DNA of 46,403 bases from Gracilinema caldarium. GTDB taxonomy: Bacteria > Spirochaetota > Spirochaetia > Treponematales > Breznakiellaceae. Made by a program: the position numbers and the translations under genes. The notes beneath the pieces are model-generated. The model was not told the origin of the DNA. It did no database searches and was given only the letters and a program-made list of their open reading frames with translations. Each line of letters opens with the position of its first letter. The stretch's first letter is position 1. The stretch is taken from assembly GCF_029265695.1 (NCBI RefSeq), contig NZ_JAJUHW010000021.1, positions 1-46,403 on the forward strand, in the 5' to 3' direction. Of this stretch, positions 1 to 6,499 are shown piece after piece.

Positions 1-1074
1 AATCCCCTTGAGCTTTCCGGGGGCGAGTGTCAGCGGCTCTCCCTCGCGGCGGCCCTTATCCAGCAACCGGATATTCTATTTCTTGATGAACCTACTTCCT
101 ATCTGGACGAAGCCCGCTCCCAAGAACTTTTCCGTGACCTGGAGAGCTTACCGCCCCAGGTGACGGTGGTGCTGGTGGAGCACCGGCTTGAACTTGTGGA
201 ACACTTTTGTAAACGCTGGATTTGTATTGATAATGGTACAATCTCAGAACAGGCTTCCTGGGATGAGGTTCTTGCCTGTACACCGAGTTTGGAACTGCCG
301 GAAACGGCCCCAAGCACAGACCGGATTGTGGCCCCGGTAGTGAAAGACGCAGAGGAGAGTGCTTCCGGCACGGCCACAGCAGAAAAAGTCCCTGCCAGCA
401 GCACTGGGCAATCCCAGCCACTGCTAGAAATTCGAAGCCTGAGTCACCGATACGGCCCGCCCGATGCGCCATCAATCCTGCACAACATATCGCTTAGCAT
501 CGAGCCGGGGACCATTACGGCCATAATGGGAGCCAGCGGGAGCGGTAAAACAACGCTCCTAAAAAAAATAATCCGGATCCTCCCGGTAGAACAAAATACG
601 GTTTTTCTGTACGGCCGGGATATAACAAGCATGACCCCCAAAGAATATTATCAGCATATTGCCTATATTCCCCAAAACCCGGAACACCTTTTTCTGGAAG
701 ACACGGTAGAAGCAGAACTCGCCCATGGAGCTCACAACGCTGAAGAAGCCATACGCTTTGCTCGCCTCTTTTCGCTGGAACACCGGCTTAAAGCCCATCC
801 CTTTAAGCTCAGCGAAGGGGAAAAGCGGCGGCTAACCCTCTGTATTGCCCTCAGCATGAGGCGGGAATTCATCATTATGGATGAACCGACCTACGGACTT
901 GACCGGGAAGCGCGGCACCGCCTTGCATCCTACCTATCCATGCCCGAACTATCCGGAACAAGCATACTCCTGGTAAGTCACGACAGCCTCTTTGTCCATG
1001 CACTGGCAGAACGGGCTAACCGAAGCACTAAGATCCTCTGGCTCTCGGAAGGTCAATTTAAGGAGGCAGATTGA
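1..1074 (+). CDS. ECF transporter double ATPase (EcfA1-EcfA2 fusion), 5' end cut by window
   Basis: Energy-coupling ATPase of an ECF-type (vitamin/cofactor) importer, acting at the inner face of the cytoplasmic membrane. The frame is open from base 1, so the first Walker A motif lies outside the window. Visible of the first ABC domain: signature LSGGE (residues 5-9), Walker B ILFLDEPTS, D-loop YLDEARS and H-loop EHR. A linker follows (about residues 80-140), then a complete second domain: Walker A GASGSGKTT, Q-loop YIPQNPE, signature LSEGE, Walker B FIIMDEPTYGLD and H-loop VSHD. Two ATPase domains in one chain is the YkoD/CbiO-fusion arrangement. The stop TGA overlaps the ATG of the EcfT gene (TGATG), so the two are coupled. 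A substrate-binding S component is not in the window and may lie upstream. Confidence 0.93.
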   Translation, partial: NPLELSGGECQRLSLAAALIQQPDILFLDEPTSYLDEARSQELFRDLESLPPQVTVVLVEHRLELVEHFCKRWICIDNGTISEQASWDEVLACTPSLELPETAPSTDRIVAPVVKDAEESASGTATAEKVPASSTGQSQPLLEIRSLSHRYGPPDAPSILHNISLSIEPGTITAIMGASGSGKTTLLKKIIRILPVEQNTVFLYGRDITSMTPKEYYQHIAYIPQNPEHLFLEDTVEAELAHGAHNAEEAIRFARLFSLEHRLKAHPFKLSEGEKRRLTLCIALSMRREFIIMDEPTYGLDREARHRLASYLSMPELSGTSILLVSHDSLFVHALAERANRSTKILWLSEGQFKEAD

Positions 1075-1880
1075 TGAACGTCCCGCATATACAAAATTCA
1101 CCCTGCGCCGATTCAAATACCCTGTCTCAACAAGGCATGAAAAGAGTCATCTGGCAGCCCAATCCGCTTGCGCTGCTTCTGGCTCAGGTATTTTTCATGA
1201 TACCCGTCCTTTTTGCTATAGACAGGACAACCCCCCTTGTATTTTTGGCAGTGGGGCTCATCAATCTGTTCGGCATCGCAAGCCTTTCGCTCCGTCGGTT
1301 CATCAAGTTGGTACTCCCTCTTTCCACCCTGTCATTCGGGCTTTTTTTTATGAACCTGCTGTTTCCTGCGGAGGGAATTAACGGCTTTGAACGGGCTATT
1401 GCGGTGTTCCTGCGGAGCTTTACATTGATAAGCCTGTCTTCCGGGTACATTCTTTCGGTGAGTCCCTATGACATTATCCGGGCCCTCATGCAAAACTGGG
1501 GGTTAAATTATCGCTTGGGGTTTTCCCTGTTTGCAGGCTGGAATACTATCCCCCTCTTAAAACGGGATATAGATATTGCCCAAAAGGCGCAGGAGATCCG
1601 GTCTGCCAGCGAAGTCCGGGCAAAAAAAGGCGGGATTTCCCGCCTTACAAGGCTTCCCGTTACCATTCTGTCAGGGGCCATTCTGCATGGGGAGCGGCTC
1701 AGCCTTTCTATGGCCGGCCGCGGACTTGAATATATGGAAGGCACAGGGGAACGAACTTTTTTCCACAGGGTCCCGTGGACTGGTAAAGATAGCCTCTATA
1801 CAATAACCATAGGTCTTGCATCCCTGTTCATATGGCTGGCGCTTATACATTGGGGCATATTTGTTTTTGAATTAGGATAG
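1074..1880 (+). CDS. ECF transporter transmembrane component EcfT (CbiQ/YkoC type)
   Basis: Membrane scaffold of the ECF importer that joins the ATPases to the substrate-binding S component. The protein is about 268 residues with several hydrophobic helices (near residues 30-70, 85-105, 115-140 and the C-terminus). It has the cytoplasmic coupling region typical of EcfT, with AQEIRSASEVRAKK and a later GRGLEY motif corresponding to the family's Ala-Arg-Gly coupling helices. I chose ATG 1074 rather than TTG 1071 because AAGGAGG (1060-1066) lies seven bases before it. It overlaps the ATPase stop by one base. A thiamine-binding protein gene lies about 330 bases downstream, which suggests thiamine or its pyrimidine precursor as substrate. 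That substrate is inference, not read from this gene. Confidence 0.9.
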   Translation: MNVPHIQNSPCADSNTLSQQGMKRVIWQPNPLALLLAQVFFMIPVLFAIDRTTPLVFLAVGLINLFGIASLSLRRFIKLVLPLSTLSFGLFFMNLLFPAEGINGFERAIAVFLRSFTLISLSSGYILSVSPYDIIRALMQNWGLNYRLGFSLFAGWNTIPLLKRDIDIAQKAQEIRSASEVRAKKGGISRLTRLPVTILSGAILHGERLSLSMAGRGLEYMEGTGERTFFHRVPWTGKDSLYTITIGLASLFIWLALIHWGIFVFELG

Positions 1881-1906
1881 ATTAAATAGTACCGGCATAA
1901 AAGACA

Positions 1907-2122
1907 CTATCCTGCGATAATGGCGAAGGCCTTGTCTTTTTCGCCGGGGAGCACGTTCTTGGGCATTTTATCCGTGCCAAGACTGGAGGCGATCATATAA
2001 AGGGCACAATGGAGGTTGTTGCCGCGGCAGTAGCTATTTTTAACTTCCTCCGCGTTGGAACCCATGTTTTCGCTCTGGTTGTTGTAAAAAGGACACTGGC
2101 TTGCAAATTCGCATTCTGTCAT
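1907..2122 (-). CDS. Small Cys-containing protein, function unknown
   Basis: A 71-residue soluble protein that I cannot assign to a named family. It carries four cysteines as C-x5-C near the N-terminus (residues 4 and 10) and C-x6-C in the middle (residues 32 and 39), a pattern that could bind a metal or an Fe-S cluster. There is no signal peptide or membrane segment. AAGGA lies about eight bases before the ATG, which supports translation. It is encoded opposite to, and between, the ECF transporter and the thiamine-binding protein gene, and is divergent from the latter. Its frame has no competing reading frame, so I regard it as a real gene. Confidence 0.7.
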   Translation of the reverse strand: MTECEFASQCPFYNNQSENMGSNAEEVKNSYCRGNNLHCALYMIASSLGTDKMPKNVLPGEKDKAFAIIAG

Positions 2123-2206
2123 GATTTTAATCCTTAGCTTATCTATTGCAGTGATGATATTTTTGTCTGGCTCCGCAGGGACCAGAACTTATATGAAGGA
2201 GTGTAT

Positions 2207-2521
2207 ATGAAAATTGATGTTGATGCTATCCCCTCGGCCATGGCCATTCAGTGTCTTCCCATGGGGCTGGCAACGAAAACTGAAACCTATGCGGTAGTGG
2301 ATAGTGTGATTAAACTTATCGAAGAATCGGGGCTCTCCTATGAGGTAGGCCCCTTCGAAACCGTGGTAGAAGGCCCCCTCCCCCGTTTGCTTGAGCTGGC
2401 AGGCCAGATGCACCGCCGCATGCTGGAAGCGGGAATTGGCACCGCAGCAAGCTACATCAAACTGTGGAGCGGCACAGACCTGGGAAGCAGCGAAGAAAAG
2501 GTCGGTAAATACCGGAAATAA
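2207..2521 (+). CDS. Thiamine-binding protein, MTH1187/YkoF family (DUF77)
   Basis: A 104-residue soluble protein of the Thiamine_BP (MTH1187/YkoF) family, a ferredoxin-like fold that binds thiamine or hydroxymethylpyrimidine. Family hallmarks are the N-terminal strand with IQCLPMG, the helix VVDSVIKLIEESGLSYEVGP, and TVVEGPLPRLLELAGQMHRRMLEAG. Single-domain members are about 100 residues, as here. ATG 2207 is preferred over GTG 2201 because the ribosome-binding site AAGGAG covers 2196-2201. In Bacillus the tandem-domain homologue YkoF is encoded with the ECF transporter YkoEDC; here the same partners (ATPase fusion and EcfT) lie just upstream, separated by one small opposite-strand gene. Confidence 0.85.
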   Translation: MKIDVDAIPSAMAIQCLPMGLATKTETYAVVDSVIKLIEESGLSYEVGPFETVVEGPLPRLLELAGQMHRRMLEAGIGTAASYIKLWSGTDLGSSEEKVGKYRK

Positions 2522-2525
2522 AAAA

Positions 2526-2560
2526 GCCTGGGGCTGCAGGTAATCTTGCAAGCCCCAGGC
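2526..2560 (-). terminator. Rho-independent terminator of the small exported protein gene
   Basis: A perfect 10-bp stem (2526-2535 with 2551-2560) is followed on the minus strand by six T residues (A run at 2520-2525). The T run overlaps the stop codon of the convergent thiamine-binding protein gene. On the plus strand there is no T run directly after the stem, so it mainly serves the minus-strand gene. Confidence 0.85.
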
Positions 2561-2582
2561 CATCTCAACATTTTAGCTTCGC

Positions 2583-3035
2583 TTACCAGCGGCCGCCACG
2601 ACCGCCGCGGCCACCAAAGTTACCGTTTGGACCCACATTACCCGCAGGCCCCATCATGCCCATACCGCGACCAAAGCTGTTGGAAAGATCGTAATCCTTG
2701 CCATTAAAGGTCAGCTTGGTTACCCGCAGGTGCTGGTATTCGGGAGCTCCCGGTAAGGCAATCGCATAGCCTTCCAGTTTTACTGAAGCACCTTCTTTAA
2801 GCCCGTCGATAAACCCGATGAGCCGGTTAAGGCCGCCTACGTAGTAGGTTTTTCCGCCACTCTGAACAGCGATCATACCGTTCACCAGGGCAAGCTTACC
2901 GTCCACTTTAACGGTCTGAAGATTCTGGGTCTGCACTGCGGCAGCGCCAGGGCCAAAACCAGGTCCTACAGCCTGGGCAGCAAGGGAACCGGCAGCGATG
3001 AGGCCGGCAGCGACGATAATCAGAATGCGTTTCAT
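2583..3035 (-). CDS. Small exported protein with Gly/Arg-rich tail, function unknown
   Basis: A 150-residue protein with a clear signal peptide (MKRILIIVAAGLIAAGSLAAQA; predicted cleavage near residue 21). The mature part starts with a Gly/Pro-rich stretch, then has a compact beta-rich segment (about residues 38-115, with VKVDGKLALVNGMIAV and VKLEGYAIALPG). It ends in a low-complexity Gly/Asn/Arg tail finishing GGRGGRGGRW. I do not recognise a named domain; the middle could be an OB-fold. The ribosome-binding site AAGGAG is well placed. An unusual feature is the near-consensus sigma-54 promoter about 105 bases upstream, with a hairpin in the leader. The gene ends in a strong terminator, so it is probably transcribed alone. 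Confidence 0.8.
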   Translation of the reverse strand: MKRILIIVAAGLIAAGSLAAQAVGPGFGPGAAAVQTQNLQTVKVDGKLALVNGMIAVQSGGKTYYVGGLNRLIGFIDGLKEGASVKLEGYAIALPGAPEYQHLRVTKLTFNGKDYDLSNSFGRGMGMMGPAGNVGPNGNFGGRGGRGGRW

Positions 3036-3111
3036 AGCATACTCCTTATGCTCGTTAGTTTGGAGTGCTTAATGCAACTCCGCGATAATTTCGTATCGGC
3101 TTATTACCGAT

Positions 3112-3132
3112 GTGCCAGCCAACGGCTGACAC
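3112..3132 (-). other. Hairpin in the leader of the sigma-54-type gene
   Basis: GTGCCAGCC (3112-3120) and GGCTGACAC (3124-3132) form a 9-bp stem with one mismatch and a three-base loop. It sits just at the predicted transcription start of the small exported protein gene, so it could be the 5' stem of its mRNA. Function is inferred only from position. Confidence 0.45.
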
Positions 3133-3140
3133 TTAATATA

Positions 3141-3158
3141 TTGCAGATTCCGTGCCAA
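3141..3158 (-). promoter_or_regulatory. Sigma-54 (RpoN) -24/-12 promoter
   Basis: Read on the minus strand the sequence is TTGGCACGGAATCTGCAA. Against the consensus YTGGCACG-N4-TTGCW it has one mismatch, and the invariant GG and GC are exactly ten bases apart. It would start transcription near 3131, giving a leader of about 95 bases for the exported protein gene starting at 3035. No sigma-70 -35/-10 pair with normal spacing competes here. The rest of the 338-base gap 3036-3373 is AT-rich; apart from the leader hairpin and the ribosome-binding site of the next gene I see nothing definite in it. Confidence 0.75.
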
Positions 3159-3373
3159 GTTATAATTTTATTATTTATTTTTTGTGACAATCGCATATTT
3201 TAATTATTTCTTTATAATATTTATATTTAGTAAAGCAATTTTACTTAATTATTAGCGAGGAGAATTGTAAGTATGAAAGGAAGCGATATGATGGGCAATT
3301 ATTTCGCATCATAGCAGGAAAGGCTAGAAAAATTTTCACAAAGCTGTGGTACAATACAAAAAGGAGGAAGGCC

Positions 3374-5617
3374 ATGAATCTGGATCCACAGATTGAACAG
3401 AATATAAATAAGGTGTTTGCGGGAGCTCTTGCTGCAGGCCGGCGTACCCTCTACGAATATGAGGTCTACGAAATTCTAAAGGCCTTAGGGCTCCAGGTAC
3501 CCCGATATCTTCATATCACCGATCCAATTACCTTGACCGAGGACCAGCTTGGTCCCTTCTTGCCCCGAGCGGTACTGAAGATTGTATCCCCTGACATTGC
3601 CCATAAATCCAAGCTGGGGGGCGTAAAAATCATCGATGTGGAAGATCCCCTCTATGTACGCTTTGTAATGGAAGTAATGCATACAGAGGTACTTTCCCAC
3701 TTTTCTGAAACAGAAAAACCGCGTATAGAAGGCTTCCTTCTTGCAGAACTCATTCCATTTTCGCAAGCCTTAGGAAACGAAGTTCTTATTGGAGTAAAAG
3801 AAGATATTGCCTTTGGACCCACCGTAACATTGACCAAGGGTGGAGATGATGCGGAATTTTTTGCTAAATACTACGATCCGCCGAATCTTGCCCTGGCCCC
3901 CCTTTCCAAAGATGAAGCATACGCTATCACCCATAACTTAAAAATACGCCACAAGTTTTCGCCGGAAATTCAGGCATCTTACTGCAACAAAATGGGAGAT
4001 GCCCTCTATGCTATTTCTCAGCTCGCTTACGAGTACTCATTTAGCCGGGAACCTAAGCCAGCGTTTCACCTATTACAGATGGATGTAAACCCCTTTGTGT
4101 TTTCTAAAACCACAGGCCACCCCTTCGTAGCCGTCGATGGCTTTGCCCAATTCATGCCCTCCGAAGAACGGAATATATCCACCACATGGAAGAAGCGGGA
4201 TTCGCTTAAGGCCTTTTTTGAACCTTCAGGCATTGCCGTTGCCGGGGTTTCCTCCGATGCAACCAAATACAACATGGCCCGAATTATTGTGGGGCTCTTA
4301 ACCGAACTTGGCCGCGAAGATGTGTATTGCCTTAACCCTAAAGGGGGCAGCACCGAAATAGCAGGGAAAACCTTTCCCCTCTATCCGACCATCCAAGATA
4401 TTCCGGTCAAATGTTCCCTCTATGTTTTTGCTGCCCCTGCCCAGCGGACCGTAGAATTCCTGGAAACCGTTCCGGACGGTTCAGCGGTTATCTTGATTTC
4501 GGGCATTCCATCGGAAATACATTTCACCGATTTTGCCGCCATTGTAGCCCAGCACAGCCAGCGGGGACTCCGTATTATCGGCCCAAACTGCATGGGGGTA
4601 TTCTTTGCGCCAGACAAAAACCGTAAGGGGGTAAATACCCTTTTTCTGGGGGATGAACGGCTCCCCATCCGCTGGACCGAACACTCCAATGTGGCCCTCT
4701 TTACCCAGTCGGGGGCCATGGGTATTACAGCGGTTGAACGGGCTCCCTATTGGCCCATTTACCGTACTATTGTTTCCTTTGGCAATAAGGTTGATGTAAA
4801 TGTACCGGACCTCGTGGGCTATTTCTGCGAGGAACCCCGCATTTCAGTCATGGCCATGTACCTGGAGGGCCTTGGCCCCGGCGAAGGCAGGGCTTTTTTT
4901 GAAGCCGCCAAAAACAGCTCCAAACCCCTCATTGTGTATAAGGCAGGCAGGACCGAAGCCGGGGCCAAGGCCGCGGCAAGCCACACCGCAAGCATGTCCG
5001 GCGATTACGAGATTTTCCAGGCCGCATGTTCCCAGGCGGGCATTATTCTTATTGATGAGCTGCCCGATTTTTATAACGCCGTTAAAGCCTTTTCTATGCT
5101 TGATTCACATCGGCCCCAAGGCCTACGGGTAGGCGGCGTCGTTAATGCCGGCCTAGATGCCACCATGGGTGCGGATCTTCTTGGGAATCTAAAACCTGCG
5201 GTTTATACAACCGAAACAAACCAGACCCTGCAAAAGCTTAATATACATGGACTCCTTAATGTGGGAGCCTCATTCCTCGATGTTACGCCAATGACGGATG
5301 ACAGGCTTTTTGCGGATATCGTGGATGCCATGCTTTCGGATCCCCAGGTAGATTGTGCTTTTGTGGCTATTGTACCCCATGTGGAAACCTTGAAGACCAC
5401 GGAAGAGCTGTGCAGAGAAGCGGATGCGCTCGGCCCGCTCCTGGTAAAGACCGCAGTAAAGCACAAAAAACCTCTTGTCATTTCCGTTAATGCAGGCTCT
5501 CGCTACCAAGGTCTTGTCCAGGTGCTGGAAGAAGGGGGCATCCCGGTCTATCCGGACATTCGGTCAGCCATGCGCGCCCTGGATACCTTCTGCAGCTATT
5601 GGGCCCGAAATAAATAA
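3374..5617 (+). CDS. ADP-forming acyl-CoA (acetyl-CoA) synthetase-like protein, ATP-grasp first
   Basis: A 747-residue cytoplasmic enzyme of the NDP-forming acyl-CoA synthetase superfamily, which interconverts acyl-CoA + ADP + Pi with acid + CoA + ATP. The N-terminal ATP-grasp domain (about 5-245) opens with the helix YEVYEILKALGLQVP and contains VGVKED-like strand IGVKEDIAFGP. The CoA-binding Rossmann domain (about 270-370) and the succinyl-CoA-ligase-like domains (about 375-745) follow, with the nucleotide/phosphate loop FTQSGAMG and the catalytic motif AASHTASMSG, whose His537 would be phosphorylated. The order ATP-grasp then CoA-binding is the reverse of the usual archaeal single-chain enzyme, and there is no acetyltransferase domain. 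The start has AAGGAGG seven bases upstream. Substrate (acetate, propionate, branched acids) cannot be read from sequence. Confidence 0.85.
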   Translation: MNLDPQIEQNINKVFAGALAAGRRTLYEYEVYEILKALGLQVPRYLHITDPITLTEDQLGPFLPRAVLKIVSPDIAHKSKLGGVKIIDVEDPLYVRFVMEVMHTEVLSHFSETEKPRIEGFLLAELIPFSQALGNEVLIGVKEDIAFGPTVTLTKGGDDAEFFAKYYDPPNLALAPLSKDEAYAITHNLKIRHKFSPEIQASYCNKMGDALYAISQLAYEYSFSREPKPAFHLLQMDVNPFVFSKTTGHPFVAVDGFAQFMPSEERNISTTWKKRDSLKAFFEPSGIAVAGVSSDATKYNMARIIVGLLTELGREDVYCLNPKGGSTEIAGKTFPLYPTIQDIPVKCSLYVFAAPAQRTVEFLETVPDGSAVILISGIPSEIHFTDFAAIVAQHSQRGLRIIGPNCMGVFFAPDKNRKGVNTLFLGDERLPIRWTEHSNVALFTQSGAMGITAVERAPYWPIYRTIVSFGNKVDVNVPDLVGYFCEEPRISVMAMYLEGLGPGEGRAFFEAAKNSSKPLIVYKAGRTEAGAKAAASHTASMSGDYEIFQAACSQAGIILIDELPDFYNAVKAFSMLDSHRPQGLRVGGVVNAGLDATMGADLLGNLKPAVYTTETNQTLQKLNIHGLLNVGASFLDVTPMTDDRLFADIVDAMLSDPQVDCAFVAIVPHVETLKTTEELCREADALGPLLVKTAVKHKKPLVISVNAGSRYQGLVQVLEEGGIPVYPDIRSAMRALDTFCSYWARNK

Positions 5618-5703
5618 AAGATGCACTATATATCTTGCTTTTTATTATTTTCCATACTAAAATGCTCATGTTAGAGATTCATTCCAAAGGATAGGAGGAA
5701 TAT

Positions 5704-6423
5704 ATGAATCGAAAATTACTGATTGCATCGAGCCTGCTGCTCCTAATGGGTGGGATTCTGTTTGCTCAGGATCTCAAGATTGACTATCAGGTAAATGTAG
5801 CCGCCGATGATCCTGCTAACTACTTTACCTTTAGCGGCCCTATTCGGTATATGGCTGCTGAAAAAGACACTCTGGACGCTACCACTGGCGCTTCCAAGCT
5901 TGGTTCAACCCATATTTTCATGCCCTACCTGTATGATGTAAAGGGTAAAGCAGTATTACCCACCGGCTTACGGGGCCTGTTCCTCTTTGCGGTAGCTCCC
6001 AAGGATCAGCGGGTTCTGGATAATCTCACGGTGAGCAAGGCAGCCGACGGGGTTATTACTATCCAGTATGTACACCGCGGAACGGCATATAAACTGGTAA
6101 CCGATAAAAATGGAAAATTCACCTTCCCGAAAGGGGATTTCGTACGCAGGGCTATCGGATTCATTCAGGGGGCTAACCCCCAGGTAATCCACACAGATTT
6201 CTCTGCCGACAGCACCGCAGCAAAGGTTAACTGGGCAAAAGTGTGGGATGCAAAGATTCCCGGCGGTAAGGAAATAAAGGCAGGCGTTGCAAATAAGACC
6301 GGAGACATTACTGATGATAACGGCGTTGCCGATGCCATGTACAGCTGGAACGGAGAGCTGCAGGTTACGTTTGATAAAAACATCCTCAAAATTGCCGGTG
6401 GTCTCACTGCAGTGAAACGCTAA
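5704..6423 (+). CDS. Exported protein, function unknown
   Basis: A 239-residue protein with a signal peptide (MNRKLLIASSLLLLMGGILFAQ, cleavage after about residue 22) and no further membrane segment. The mature part is beta-rich and alternates hydrophobic and polar residues, as in periplasmic beta-sandwich proteins. One segment (DGVITIQYVHRGTAYKLV) looks like paired strands. I do not recognise the family. AGGAGG lies six bases before the ATG. A strong plus-strand terminator follows directly, so the transcript ends here; it may be single or be read through from the acyl-CoA synthetase gene 86 bases upstream. Confidence 0.75.
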   Translation: MNRKLLIASSLLLLMGGILFAQDLKIDYQVNVAADDPANYFTFSGPIRYMAAEKDTLDATTGASKLGSTHIFMPYLYDVKGKAVLPTGLRGLFLFAVAPKDQRVLDNLTVSKAADGVITIQYVHRGTAYKLVTDKNGKFTFPKGDFVRRAIGFIQGANPQVIHTDFSADSTAAKVNWAKVWDAKIPGGKEIKAGVANKTGDITDDNGVADAMYSWNGELQVTFDKNILKIAGGLTAVKR

Positions 6424-6456
6424 GCATTAGGTTAATTAGCTCTTCGTACTTAATGA

Positions 6457-6499
6457 GGGGGGAATGTCCTAAACTTATTGGGCATCCCCCCTTTTTTTT
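6457..6499 (+). terminator. Rho-independent terminator after the exported protein gene
   Basis: A run of six G plus ATG-CC (6457-6469) pairs with GGGCAT plus six C (6480-6491), with one bulge and one G-U pair, and is followed by eight T (6492-6499). The T run overlaps the stop codon of the convergent FecR/propeller gene. There is no T run on the minus side. Confidence 0.9.

Noticed and set aside
3273-3314. A 13-residue frame with GAGGAG upstream, in the gap before the acyl-CoA synthetase gene
   Set aside because: The spacing to the ribosome-binding site is too long (11-12 bases) and the peptide shows no leader-peptide features such as repeated regulatory codons or a terminator.
3350-3355. 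Extended -10 TGGTACAAT before the acyl-CoA synthetase gene
   Set aside because: Its start point would fall within the AAGGAGG ribosome-binding site and no -35 is seen, so it probably is not the main promoter.
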